This document shows, in pieces, positions 25,447-34,383 of a stretch of DNA of 49,661 nucleotides (position 1 is the stretch's first letter; each line of letters starts with the position of its first letter). The stretch lies in contig CAZPLR010000010.1 in assembly GCA_964587555.1 (NCBI GenBank), positions 1-49,661 of the forward strand, in the 5' to 3' direction. The position numbers and the translations under genes were made by a program. The notes beneath the pieces are model-generated. The model made no database searches. It had not been told where the DNA came from and saw only the letters and a program-made list of their open reading frames with translations. Source of the DNA: JAHHTP01 sp964587555 (GTDB lineage Bacteria; Bacillota; Clostridia; Oscillospirales; Ruminococcaceae).

Positions 25447-26259
25447 ATGCAGGAAAAACAGAGGCTTGCGCCGTGGCGAAGGATTGCGATCGCCGTTTTA
25501 TCGGTGATCTTTGCGTTCTCGCTGTTTATGCTTATCTGGCAGCAGGTGCAGCGCGGAAAAGAAAAAGCCGATCTCAGCGCGCTTGCCGGCGCGTTTTCGA
25601 TGCAGGCGCAGGAGGAGTTTTCCTCTGAAAGCAGCGGAATGCAGGGGGAAGAAAACGGCAGGGATTTTACCGAGCTGGAGCGCGAATACCTGAAAAAGCT
25701 GACCGAGGAAAACCCCGATACCGTTGCGTTTCTGCGGATCGAAGGGACGAATATCTGTTATCCGGTGATGTGCAGTCAGGAGGATAACGAGTATTATCTG
25801 CGTAAAAACTTCAAAAAAGAGTATTCCGTTTCCGGACTGCCGTTTTTGGATAATCACTGTGATATCGATCAGACGATCAATCTGATGATTTACGGGCATC
25901 ATATTAAAAACGGCACGATGTTTCAGAATTTGACCTATTACGATGATGAAGCGTATTTTGAAGAACATCCGCAGATCGAGCTGTTCACTCTCTCCGAGCG
26001 GCGTGTTTACCGCATCTTCGCCGCGTTTCGCAGTCAGGTCTACGATAAAGAGTCGAGCGAATTTAAGTATTACCAGTTTTTCGATGCGCAGTCGCAAGAG
26101 GAATACGACGATTATGTTGAGCACTGCAAGGCGCTCTCGTATTACGATACCGGCATAACGCCGGAATATGGCGCGCAGATGATTACCCTTTCGACCTGCG
26201 ATTATCATGTGAAAAACGGCAGGTTTGTGGTTGTAGGCGTGTTGGAGCAGGAAAGTTGA
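25447..26259 (+). CDS. srtB: Class B sortase
   Basis: The ATG at 25447 follows AAGGAG with 7-base spacing and is preferred over in-frame ATGs at 25405 and 25429. The 270-residue product has one N-terminal membrane helix (residues 11-31), a Ser/Glu-rich stalk, and a sortase domain. The active site is complete: His in YGHHIKNGTMF, Cys at about 251 in TLSTCDYH, and Arg at about 259 in NGRFVVVG. FLRIEGTNICYPVM and YYLRKNFKKEYS are typical of class B. It would anchor surface proteins to peptidoglycan; no substrate with a clear sorting signal is seen nearby. Confidence 0.92.
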   Translation: MQEKQRLAPWRRIAIAVLSVIFAFSLFMLIWQQVQRGKEKADLSALAGAFSMQAQEEFSSESSGMQGEENGRDFTELEREYLKKLTEENPDTVAFLRIEGTNICYPVMCSQEDNEYYLRKNFKKEYSVSGLPFLDNHCDIDQTINLMIYGHHIKNGTMFQNLTYYDDEAYFEEHPQIELFTLSERRVYRIFAAFRSQVYDKESSEFKYYQFFDAQSQEEYDDYVEHCKALSYYDTGITPEYGAQMITLSTCDYHVKNGRFVVVGVLEQES

Positions 26260-26264
26260 ACGTC

Positions 26265-27089
26265 TTATCGATCCTTTACCTTGCCGATGATCGAGAAAAG
26301 CAGGAACATCGCAAGGTTGACCAATACGACTGCCGCGCCCGCCGGCAGCGCGAAGGCGAACGACAGCGTGATGCCGATGAAGAAGCAGACGACGGATAGG
26401 ACCGCCGAGCAGAGAATCACCGAGAAAAATTTTTTGTAGACCCGCATGGCGGTCAGCGCCGGGAAAATAATAAGGCTGGAAATCAGCAGCGTTCCCATCA
26501 TCCGCATCCCCAAAACGATGGTGATCGCGGTCAAAAAGGCGTTGAGCATGTTGAAAAGCCCGGTTTTGGTGCCGGTTGCTTTGGCGAAGGTTTCGTCAAA
26601 GGTGACTGCGAAAATGCGATTGTAAAACAGGATGAATAAAACCAAAACGACGGCGGATAGAACGACGCTTAGGATTACGTCCTGCGTACTCATGGCTAGG
26701 ATGCTGCCGAACATATAGTTTGTCAGCTCGGCGTTCATCCCTTCGGAAACCGAGGTAATCATCACGCCGAGCGCAAGCGCGCTGCTGCACACGATGGCGG
26801 TCGCGGCGTCGCCCTTTAGCTTGCTGTTTGCGTTCAGCCGCAGAAGTAAGAACGCGGCGAGAATTACGACCGGTATCGCGACCGCAAGCGGCGCGAGGTT
26901 GCAGACCGCCGCGACGGTGAGCGCGGCAAACCCGACGTGGGAAAGCCCGTCGCCGATCATCGAGTATCGCTTGAGGACCAAGCTGACCCCAAGCAGCGCG
27001 GCGCAGAGTGAAACGAGCGAGCCGACAATCAGCGCGCGGACAATGAAATCAAAAGAGAGCATGGTCTGAAGCCATTCCAAAAGCTGCAC
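26265..27089 (-). CDS. znuB: Zinc ABC transporter permease
   Basis: The GTG at 27089 is chosen as start: GGAGGG lies 7 bases upstream, and the product is then 274 residues, typical for the ABC-3 family; a longer frame (to 27218) would run deep into znuC. The protein is very hydrophobic with about eight membrane helices, and has family features RYSMIGDGLSHVGFAALTV and MRMMGTLLISSLIIFPALTA. It is the membrane part of a Zn2+ (possibly Mn2+) importer. Its start directly follows the znuC stop. Confidence 0.92.
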   Translation of the reverse strand: MQLLEWLQTMLSFDFIVRALIVGSLVSLCAALLGVSLVLKRYSMIGDGLSHVGFAALTVAAVCNLAPLAVAIPVVILAAFLLLRLNANSKLKGDAATAIVCSSALALGVMITSVSEGMNAELTNYMFGSILAMSTQDVILSVVLSAVVLVLFILFYNRIFAVTFDETFAKATGTKTGLFNMLNAFLTAITIVLGMRMMGTLLISSLIIFPALTAMRVYKKFFSVILCSAVLSVVCFFIGITLSFAFALPAGAAVVLVNLAMFLLFSIIGKVKDR

Positions 27090-27090
27090 T

Positions 27091-27801
27091 TTATTTTCCC
27101 TCCGTTTCCAAAAAGCGTTTGCCGAGGCTGCTGCGGACATATTCCTCAGTTGTGCCAAAAAAGGTTTGCGTTTTTCCCAGATGCAGGATGTGGGTAGCGT
27201 ATCGGACTGCGCTTTCAACGTCGTGGGATACCATGATAATCGTAATCCCGTGTCTTTTTTGCAGATGGGAGATCAGCTTATAAAGCTCCGCCGTCATAAC
27301 CGGATCCAGTCCTGTAACCGGCTCGTCGAGCAGCAAAAGCTCCTTGGTCGCGCAGAGCGCGCGCGCAAGCAGGACGCGCTGCTGCTGCCCGCCGGACAGA
27401 TCGCGATAGCATTTGTTTTTGAGGTCTAGGATACCTAGCTGCTCCATTTTGTTCAGCACATCCTCTTTGTCGGCCTTGGTATAAAACGGGTGAAAGCCCT
27501 TTCGGGCGGAAAGCCTTCCAGACCGCACGACCTCATACACGCTGGCGGGGAAGTCCCGCTGCGCGGCGGTCTGCTGCGGCAGATAGCCGATGGAGCGCTG
27601 CGTCAGCCCATCGCCGAAGGAAAGCGTCCCGCTGTCGGGATTTTTGAGGCGCAGAAGACCTTTGATGAGGGTGGATTTTCCAGAGCCGTTCTCTCCGACA
27701 ACGCAAAGATAATCGCCCTTTTCCACCTGAAATTGCAGTCCGGAAACGACTGGTACGCCGTCGTAGGCGTAGCTTAGGTTTTCACAGGTGATGACAGCCA
27801 T
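27091..27801 (-). CDS. znuC: Zinc ABC transporter ATP-binding protein
   Basis: This 236-residue ATPase has Walker A GENGSGKSTL, Q-loop YLPQQTA, signature LSGGQQQR, Walker B LLLLDEPVTGLD, and the switch His in MVSHDVE. It belongs to the metal-ion (ZnuC/MntB) branch and powers the transporter. One base separates its start from the znuA stop, so the operon is tightly packed. Confidence 0.94.
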   Translation of the reverse strand: MAVITCENLSYAYDGVPVVSGLQFQVEKGDYLCVVGENGSGKSTLIKGLLRLKNPDSGTLSFGDGLTQRSIGYLPQQTAAQRDFPASVYEVVRSGRLSARKGFHPFYTKADKEDVLNKMEQLGILDLKNKCYRDLSGGQQQRVLLARALCATKELLLLDEPVTGLDPVMTAELYKLISHLQKRHGITIIMVSHDVESAVRYATHILHLGKTQTFFGTTEEYVRSSLGKRFLETEGK

Positions 27802-27802
27802 G

Positions 27803-28780
27803 TTAAGAAAGCGCCTCCTTCAGATTTTCTACGTTTTTCTCCATCAGCGAAAGATAGCTTTCGCCCGCCGCAAAATCCGCTTTGGAAATATTGTGGCAGG
27901 CATGCAGCAGCAGCTTTTTCGCGCCGGTTTCCGCGCAGATTGTGTCCGCGATGGATTCGTTGGTCAACTCGATATGGAAGACGACCGGGATATTGTCCTC
28001 CTTGACCTTGTCGATCAAAAACGCCATCGTCTGCACGCTCGGCTCGCTGTCCGATGCGCAGCCGCTAAACGCGGCATAATATTCTAAGCCGTATTCCTTG
28101 GCAAAATAGAGGAATGGGAAACGGTCGCCCATGATGATCTCCCGCCGCACGCCGCCGTTGACCGTTTCGCGAAAGGATTCGTCCAGCGCAGCGAGCTTTT
28201 CCAGATAGCTTTCGGTGTTTTCAGCGACACGCTCCGCGTATTCCGGAAGCAGCGCAGCAAGCGTTTGGCTCATCTCCTCTACGATCCGCATGGCGTTTTT
28301 CGGCGAGGTCCAAACATGCTCGTCGTACTCGTGCGCTTCCTCCTCGTGGCTCCCATCCTCCTCTTGATGATGGTGATGCTCGGTCATTCCCTCGATCGTT
28401 TCCTCCTCCAGCGCCTCCACACAGTCGATTAAAGAGAGGATCCTCCGGCTTTCGGATGCGGTGCTTTCCAGCAGCGTATTGACCCACTCGTCGGATTCGC
28501 CGCCGGCATATAGAAATAGATCGGCGTTTTGCAGCGTGATGATGTCCTGCGGCGTTGGCTCAAACGAGTGGCTGTCGCCGCCCGGCTTTAGCAGCATGGT
28601 CAGCGTGACGTTCGGGACGCCCTTTGTCAGCTCCCTTGCAAAATCGTAGGGCGCGAAGATGGTGGAAACAATGGAGAGCGTATCGTCCTGCTTTAACGCG
28701 GACTGCCCGACATTCCGGCAGCCGGCAAGCGGCAGCAGCAGAAAAAGCGCTGTTAAAAGCGCAGCTAATTTTCGTTTCAT
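27803..28780 (-). CDS. znuA: Zinc ABC transporter substrate-binding lipoprotein
   Basis: The ATG at 28780 opens a lipoprotein signal peptide with lipobox LAGC; the frame continues upstream but without coding character. The 325-residue product is a cluster A-I metal-binding protein: GGDSHSFEPTPQD (first metal His), then the zinc-specific charged loop HHHHQEEDGSHEEEAHEYD, then DEHVWTSPKNA. The His-rich loop favours Zn2+ over Mn2+. It lies 16 bases after zur, with an AAAGGA site. Confidence 0.94.
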   Translation of the reverse strand: MKRKLAALLTALFLLLPLAGCRNVGQSALKQDDTLSIVSTIFAPYDFARELTKGVPNVTLTMLLKPGGDSHSFEPTPQDIITLQNADLFLYAGGESDEWVNTLLESTASESRRILSLIDCVEALEEETIEGMTEHHHHQEEDGSHEEEAHEYDEHVWTSPKNAMRIVEEMSQTLAALLPEYAERVAENTESYLEKLAALDESFRETVNGGVRREIIMGDRFPFLYFAKEYGLEYYAAFSGCASDSEPSVQTMAFLIDKVKEDNIPVVFHIELTNESIADTICAETGAKKLLLHACHNISKADFAAGESYLSLMEKNVENLKEALS

Positions 28781-28796
28781 AGGTTTTCCTTTCAAA

Positions 28797-29246
28797 TTAT
28801 TTGGCGTGAGCGGGCCGTGGAGCGGCGGATATCTTCGCGCAGCGCGCGCAACGGCCGTACAGCACCGTTTTTCCTGTGTCGAGGATAAAACCATGCTCAT
28901 TTAAAATATGCCGCGACAGCCCCGCAAGCTGGACGCAGTGCAGCACAGAAACGCTGCCGCAGACAACGCAGCAAAGTCTGCCGTCTGTTTGGGCGGCGGA
29001 GGCGCCGGTTTGTCCGTCGGGCAGATAACGGTATTCGGCACTGCCGCTTTCAGCGGCCTTGCACTTGACAACCTGTCCCTCGGCGGTTAGACGCTCCAGA
29101 AAACGGTAGACCGTCGCGCGCCCGACTTTGACCTGCTCAGACAAAAGCTTGTCATGCAGCGCGTCTACCGTTACAAAGCTGTGGAAGCCTTGCAGTACGC
29201 GCAGAATTTCGTCCTGCTGCTTTGTTTGATAATGTCTTGACGGCAT
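28797..29246 (-). CDS. zur: Fur-family zinc uptake regulator (Zur)
   Basis: The 149-residue protein is Fur-like: winged helix with TVDALHDKLLSEQVKVGRATVYRFLERL, and two CxxC zinc-site pairs (CVVC and CARC). Zur is chosen over Fur or PerR because it leads the znuA-znuC-znuB operon and carries a palindromic site on its own promoter. With zinc bound it would repress zinc import. The first gene of the operon encoding its own repressor implies negative feedback. Confidence 0.92.
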   Translation of the reverse strand: MPSRHYQTKQQDEILRVLQGFHSFVTVDALHDKLLSEQVKVGRATVYRFLERLTAEGQVVKCKAAESGSAEYRYLPDGQTGASAAQTDGRLCCVVCGSVSVLHCVQLAGLSRHILNEHGFILDTGKTVLYGRCARCAKISAAPRPAHAK

Positions 29247-29278
29247 TTTGCATCCTTCCTTCTTTGCAAAAAAATGAT

Positions 29279-29303
29279 TTTGAATTTGATTTTCAATTTC
29301 AAA
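29279..29303. promoter_or_regulatory. Putative Zur operator palindrome
   Basis: Arms TTTGAATTTGA (29279-29289) and TCAATTTCAAA (29293-29303) are inverted repeats with one mismatched pair and a 3-base centre. The palindrome begins at the -10 box of the zur promoter, a repressing position. Confidence 0.75.
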
Positions 29304-29331
29304 TTATATCAAAAAAACGGAATTTTGTCAA
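29303..29331 (-). promoter_or_regulatory. Promoter of the zur-znuACB operon
   Basis: On the minus strand TTGACA (29326-29331) and TATAAT (29303-29308), both perfect, spaced by 17 bases. The palindromic operator adjoins and overlaps the last base of the -10 box. Confidence 0.92.
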
Positions 29332-29431
29332 GAGCAGATGCGAAAGAAATATTATTACGTGCTGCTTTCCATCAGATTTCATAAAATCGAAGAAAACTTT
29401 AGATTATTCAGATAAAATTTTCATTTAGGGC

Positions 29432-29460
29432 TGGACAAATTTGCGAAAATGTGGTTTAAT
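29432..29460 (+). promoter_or_regulatory. Candidate promoter of the glg operon
   Basis: TGGACA (29432-29437) and TTTAAT (29455-29460) spaced by 17 bases, 62 bases before glgB. Confidence 0.6.
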
Positions 29461-29522
29461 AATAAGTGTGAAAGACTGAGAGATGTAGGTATGTTTACTA
29501 AGGAAAGAAAGGAAGAGGAAGA

Positions 29523-31505
29523 ATGAATATAGACCATAAGGCGCCGATCAAGCAAGCGGTCGCGGATATTTCCGGCGGCATCTATTTGTTCCATATGGGT
29601 AAGAATTTCGAAGCGCAGGACATTTTGGGCTGCCATAAGTCCCCGCTGGCAGAAGGCGGATACATTTTCCGCACATGGGCGCCAAACGCCTTGGCGGTTT
29701 CGGTTACAGGAGATTTTTCGGGCTGGAAGAATGACGTTTATCCGATGTACCGCATCTCAGAGAGTCTTTGGGAAGGGATTGTTGCGGACGCAAAGGAGGG
29801 GCAGCTTTATAAGTTTGCCGTTACCGGCGCAGACAGGCAGACGCGTTTGAAGGCGGATCCATACGGCACGCGGATGGAGCTGCGTCCCGGGACAGCCTCG
29901 ATTATCTGCACCGAGAGTGCGTTCCGGTGGACCGACGGCGTTTACCTGAATAACCGTTCCAGACGCAAAATATTCGAGCGTCCGATGAACATCTATGAGC
30001 TGCACCTGGGGTCTTGGCGCAGGAAGGCGGACGGCAGCTACTGCAATTACCGCGAGATCGCGGCAGAGCTTGCCGCCTATGTCAAGCAGATGAATTATAC
30101 CCACATTGAGATCATGCCGATTACGGAGTATCCATACGACGGATCGTGGGGCTATCAGGTGACGGGCTACTTTGCGCCGACTGCGCGCTATGGCACGCCG
30201 GATGATTTCCGCTTTTTCATCAATACGCTGCATAAAGCGGGAATCGGTGTCATCATGGACTGGGTTTGCGCCCATTTCCCGCGGGATGCAAACGGTCTGT
30301 TTGAGTTTGACGGCGGAAAGTGCTATGAGTATCAGGATGAGCTGAAGTGCGATCATCCGGATTGGGGAACGCGGATCTTTGATTTCGGCAGAAACGAGGT
30401 TCACTGCTTCCTGATCTCCAATGCGCTTTACTGGATTGAGGAATTTCATCTCGACGGCATCCGCGTCGACGCGGTCGCCTCGATGCTTTATCTCGACTAC
30501 GGCAAGCAAAACGGTCAGTGGCGGCCGAATAAGGACGGCGGTCACGAGAACTTGGAGGCAAAGGCGTTTTTGCAGGAGCTGAACACGACGGTGCTGACCC
30601 GCAATCCTTCCGCTTTGATGATTGCGGAGGAATCGACTGCTTGGCCAAATGTGACAAAACCGGCGTCGATGGACGGCTTAGGCTTCAGCTATAAATGGAA
30701 TATGGGCTGGATGAACGATATTTTGCAGTATATGAGTCTTGATCCGTTCTTCCGGAAGGATAATCATGGCAAGCTGACGTTCTCGTTCTATTATGCCTTT
30801 TCGGAGAATTATGTGCTTCCGCTTTCGCACGACGAGGTGGTGCATGGCAAATGCTCGCTGATCAATAAGATGCCGGGCGAATACGAGCAGAAATTTGCGA
30901 ACCTGCGCGCGTTCTTCGGATACTACATGGCGCATCCGGGCAAGAAGCTTTTATTTATGGGCGGCGAGTTTGCGCAGTTTATCGAATGGAATTTTGAGAA
31001 AGAGCTTGACTGGCAGCTTTTGAATTATCCGGCACACCAGCAGTTTTTGGAGTATATGCGCGACTTAAATGCGTTCTATCTCAAATATAATCAGCTTTGG
31101 GAGTCGGAAGGCGGCTGGGATGGCTTCCAGTGGATTGTCAGCGACGACAACACCCAGAATATTTTGGTGTTCATGCGTAAAAACGCGGCGGGGAAGGAGA
31201 TTATCGTAATTTCTAATTTCTCCACTGTTACACGCGAGCATTACCGCATTGGCGTGCCTTATGCCGGCAAGTATACCGAGGCGTTTTCCTCGAATGCGGG
31301 GGTATATGGCGGCAGCGGCGTCGGCAATACACCGGTTCATTCCGAGGAGATCCCAAGTCACGGGTTTGATTACTCGATCGAGCTTACGATTCCGGCGATG
31401 AGTACAATGTTCTTTACCTTCCGCAAGACGCCGAAAACGGCGATCAAAAAAGTGCCTGCCACCGTAAAAAAGGCGGAGGAAAAGAAAACGGAAGCTGAGG
31501 AATAA
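29523..31505 (+). CDS. glgB: 1,4-alpha-glucan branching enzyme
   Basis: The 660-residue GH13 enzyme has an N-terminal CBM48 domain (RTWAPNALAVSVTGDFSGW) and the catalytic barrel. The conserved regions are visible: DWVCAHFP, GIRVDAVASMLY (nucleophile Asp), MIAEEST (acid/base Glu) and PLSHDEVVHGK. The C-terminal beta domain ends in a Lys/Glu-rich tail (KKVPATVKKAEEKK). It introduces alpha-1,6 branches into glycogen. It is the first gene of a glgB-glgC-glgD-glgA series. The start has a GAAAGGAAGAGG region upstream. Confidence 0.96.
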   Translation: MNIDHKAPIKQAVADISGGIYLFHMGKNFEAQDILGCHKSPLAEGGYIFRTWAPNALAVSVTGDFSGWKNDVYPMYRISESLWEGIVADAKEGQLYKFAVTGADRQTRLKADPYGTRMELRPGTASIICTESAFRWTDGVYLNNRSRRKIFERPMNIYELHLGSWRRKADGSYCNYREIAAELAAYVKQMNYTHIEIMPITEYPYDGSWGYQVTGYFAPTARYGTPDDFRFFINTLHKAGIGVIMDWVCAHFPRDANGLFEFDGGKCYEYQDELKCDHPDWGTRIFDFGRNEVHCFLISNALYWIEEFHLDGIRVDAVASMLYLDYGKQNGQWRPNKDGGHENLEAKAFLQELNTTVLTRNPSALMIAEESTAWPNVTKPASMDGLGFSYKWNMGWMNDILQYMSLDPFFRKDNHGKLTFSFYYAFSENYVLPLSHDEVVHGKCSLINKMPGEYEQKFANLRAFFGYYMAHPGKKLLFMGGEFAQFIEWNFEKELDWQLLNYPAHQQFLEYMRDLNAFYLKYNQLWESEGGWDGFQWIVSDDNTQNILVFMRKNAAGKEIIVISNFSTVTREHYRIGVPYAGKYTEAFSSNAGVYGGSGVGNTPVHSEEIPSHGFDYSIELTIPAMSTMFFTFRKTPKTAIKKVPATVKKAEEKKTEAEE

Positions 31506-31641
31506 GAACACAGAGAAGGCTTCCATCATGTTGATAAGGCGTGTAAATTTGTTTTAGCGCCTGTTAAATAAATTCACTTTTCTTCTTCGGATGGCGAGAG
31601 GCTTAATCGCCGGCGGGGAAAACAAAGGAAGGGACGATGTT

Positions 31642-32847
31642 ATGAAAAAACAAAAAGAAATGATCGCAATGCTGCTTGCTGGCGGTCAGGGATCCAGGCT
31701 CTACGCATTAACGCAGGATCAGGCGAAGCCGGCGGTTCCGTTCGGCGGAAAATACCGCATTATTGATTTCCCGCTTTCCAACTGCGTAAATTCTGGGATC
31801 GATACTGTCGGCGTTTTGACGCAGTACCAGCCGCATGAGCTGAACGAGTATATCGGCAACGGTCAGCCATGGGGGTTAAACCGCAATAACGGCGGCGTCC
31901 ATATCTTGCAGCCGTATGCTGCGACGCAGGGGATGAAATGGTTTACCGCGACTGCAAACGCAATCTACCAGAATATCCGTTTTATCCAGAGCTATAATCC
32001 GAAATATGTCATCATTCTTTCGGGCGACCACATCTATAAAATGAACTACAATAAGATGCTCGAATATCACAAGGCGAATAACGCTGCCTGCACCATCGCG
32101 GTTATGAATGTCCCGCTGGAGGAGGCTTCCCGTTTCGGCATCATGAACACCAATCCGGACGGCTCGATCTACGAGTTTGAGGAAAAGCCGAAAAAACCGA
32201 AATCTACGCTGGCTTCTATGGGTATTTACATCTTTAACTGGGAGGATCTGAACTTCTACTTAGAGAAGGATAATGGAAACGAAGCGTCTGAGCATGACTT
32301 TGGCAAGAACATCATCCCGCTGATGCTTGGCGACGGCAAAAAGATGATGGCTTATACCTTTGAGGGGTATTGGAAAGACGTTGGTACGATCGATTCGCTC
32401 TGGGAAGCGAACATGGATCTCATCAATCCGAAGATTCCGATGAACCTAAACGACAAGAGCTTCCGTATCTACGCACGCAACGTAGAGAGCGCGCCGACCT
32501 ATATTGATGATAACGCTTCGATCCAAGCGTCCTTGATTACCAAGGGCTGCACGATCTCCGGAAAGGTCTATCAGTCGATCATCTCTTCCGACTGCGTGAT
32601 CGAGGAGGGGGCTGTGGTTTCCGACAGCGTAATCATGCCGGGCTGCATCATCCGTTCCGGCGCGAAGGTCAATTACGCGATTTTAGGCAATGGCGCCGTG
32701 GTTGAAAATAACGCTGAGGTCGGTCAGCGTCCGGAGGAATTTGAGGATGCTTCCAAGTGGGGCGTTGCCACCGTCGGTCCGAACCAGATCGTTAAGGAAG
32801 GCGAGAAAGTCTTGGCTAAGGGCATGGTCGGTATGCCAAAGAAATAA
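31642..32847 (+). CDS. glgC: Glucose-1-phosphate adenylyltransferase, catalytic subunit
   Basis: The ATG at 31642 gives 401 residues, usual for Firmicutes GlgC; an in-frame ATG 17 codons upstream lacks support. The nucleotidyltransferase loop is intact (AMLLAGGQGSRLYALT, then AKPAVPFGGKYRIIDFPLSN), followed by SGDHIYKMNY for catalysis and a C-terminal left-handed beta helix. It makes ADP-glucose from ATP and glucose 1-phosphate, the committed step. GlgD next door is its regulatory partner. Confidence 0.96.
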   Translation: MKKQKEMIAMLLAGGQGSRLYALTQDQAKPAVPFGGKYRIIDFPLSNCVNSGIDTVGVLTQYQPHELNEYIGNGQPWGLNRNNGGVHILQPYAATQGMKWFTATANAIYQNIRFIQSYNPKYVIILSGDHIYKMNYNKMLEYHKANNAACTIAVMNVPLEEASRFGIMNTNPDGSIYEFEEKPKKPKSTLASMGIYIFNWEDLNFYLEKDNGNEASEHDFGKNIIPLMLGDGKKMMAYTFEGYWKDVGTIDSLWEANMDLINPKIPMNLNDKSFRIYARNVESAPTYIDDNASIQASLITKGCTISGKVYQSIISSDCVIEEGAVVSDSVIMPGCIIRSGAKVNYAILGNGAVVENNAEVGQRPEEFEDASKWGVATVGPNQIVKEGEKVLAKGMVGMPKK

Positions 32848-32941
32848 TCCGCAGACGTCTGACATAGCATACGGGTTCCAGAAAGAAAGCCTTTGCTATT
32901 GAATATTTCCCGGCTTTCCGGGTGAAATGAGGTATCGTTTT

Positions 32942-34054
32942 ATGAGCATGATGGGTATTATCTTCTCGGATATTTATAACGAATATCTTGGGGAATTGAC
33001 CAAAAACAGGACGCTTGCGTCCTTACCGTTCGGCGGCCGCTATCGGATCATCGACTTTCCGCTGTCGAACATGGTAAACTCCGGCATTATCAAGGTCGGC
33101 GTGATTACCAAATCTAACTATCAGTCCTTAATGGATCATCTTTCCAACGGCGAGGACTGGGATTTATCCCGCAAAAACGGCGGTATCTATATTCTGCCGC
33201 CTTTCGGCACCGGTCAATCTCAGGTTTATAAGGGCAAGATCGAAGCGCTTTGGGGCACCATCTCCTTCTTGGAGCATTCCACCGACGAGTATGTCGTGCT
33301 TTCCGATACTTATGTAGTTGCGAATATCGATTATCGCGAGGTGCTTAAGTTCCATCAGGAGAACGACGCTGATATCACGATGATTGTCCGCAACGAGGAA
33401 TTGGCGGATAAGCAGGAAACCAAAGACACCGTTGTTAAGGTGGACGAGGATAACCGCGTCAGCGACGTAATGCTCAACTATAATCCGGTCGGCAAAGCGA
33501 AGGTCGGATTGGGCACCTTTATCCTCCGCCGCGAGAAGCTGCTTAACCTGATCTACGAGGCAATGTCCTATAACCGCGTTCACTTTGAGCGCGACATCAT
33601 TCAGCGCAAATACAACGAGCTGCGCATCTACGCCTACGATTTCGACGGCGAGGTTCTGACCATCAATAACGTTTCCAATTACTATAAAGCCAACATGCAG
33701 ATGCTTGATAAGAAGGCGCGCGAGGAAATTTTCCGCGCGGACCGTCCGATCTTCACCAAGGTCAAGGACGAGGTCCCGACGCTGTACGGCGACCACTGCA
33801 CGGTGAAAAATACGTTTATTGCCGATGGCTGCGTGATCGACGGCTATGTGGAAAACTCCATTATCTTCCGCGGCGTGCGCATCAAGAAAGGCTCTACGGT
33901 GAAAAACTGCATTTTAATGCAGGATACCAACGTGGGTGAGGACGCGCAGATGAACTGTGTTATCACGGATAAGGATGTCAAGATTACGCAGGGCAAGACG
34001 CTGACCGGCGCGGCGGATTATCCGGTCATCATCAATAAGGGCACGATCGTATAA
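32942..34054 (+). CDS. glgD: Glucose-1-phosphate adenylyltransferase, regulatory subunit
   Basis: The ATG at 32942 has GAGG 9 bases upstream and gives 370 residues; an ATG at 32927 overlaps that site. The protein is a GlgC paralogue (PFGGRYRIIDFPLSNMVNSGI) but the GGxGSRL nucleotide loop is replaced by FSDIYNEYLGELTKNR, and the SGDH catalytic motif by LSDT. This is the normal state of GlgD, which modulates GlgC in Firmicutes heterotetramers rather than catalysing. Confidence 0.94.
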   Translation: MSMMGIIFSDIYNEYLGELTKNRTLASLPFGGRYRIIDFPLSNMVNSGIIKVGVITKSNYQSLMDHLSNGEDWDLSRKNGGIYILPPFGTGQSQVYKGKIEALWGTISFLEHSTDEYVVLSDTYVVANIDYREVLKFHQENDADITMIVRNEELADKQETKDTVVKVDEDNRVSDVMLNYNPVGKAKVGLGTFILRREKLLNLIYEAMSYNRVHFERDIIQRKYNELRIYAYDFDGEVLTINNVSNYYKANMQMLDKKAREEIFRADRPIFTKVKDEVPTLYGDHCTVKNTFIADGCVIDGYVENSIIFRGVRIKKGSTVKNCILMQDTNVGEDAQMNCVITDKDVKITQGKTLTGAADYPVIINKGTIV

Positions 34055-34383
34055 TTGTAAAGGATGAAGCCTCAAGCTGCTTTGGCATTTCGCGCCTTTT
34101 TGCTTTTTCCCCGCGGTGGGTATCAGCCCGCGGGAGAAGGCGAATTTGGGCGGCGGCTTTTGCAGCCTGATGAACGCTAAGCGGCACCGGCAGTTTGCCG
34201 GGCGGCAAATGGGAGTTGATCGGGCGGAGGGCTTTCGCAGCGAAAAAAGGGCGGCTTAGGCTTACGTGTTCCTTGGTTTATGCGGCGGATGCGGCTTTTG
34301 CGGTATGCAGAGGATCGCGTTTTGCCGAACGTGTTTGTTTTGTCGGCGTTTTCGGGCGGCAAAACAGAAAGGAAGGTCTGATT
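34055..34383 (+). other. 329-base spacer between glgD and glgA
   Basis: No gene is supported. The glgA frame is open upstream to 34195, but that part has no family match and no ribosome-binding site. It contains a GC-rich inverted repeat near 34110-34140 (CCCGCGG with CCGCGGG) that lacks a T tract, and repeated GGGCGGC stretches. It is more G-rich than its surroundings. Confidence 0.55.

Noticed and set aside
27090..27218. A longer ZnuB starting at 27218
   Set aside because: This would overlap znuC by over 120 bases; the GTG at 27089 has a good ribosome-binding site and gives normal length.
34195..34383. A 63-residue N-terminal extension of glycogen synthase
   Set aside because: Canonical GlgA begins with MKLLFASSE, which has its own ribosome-binding site at 34384.
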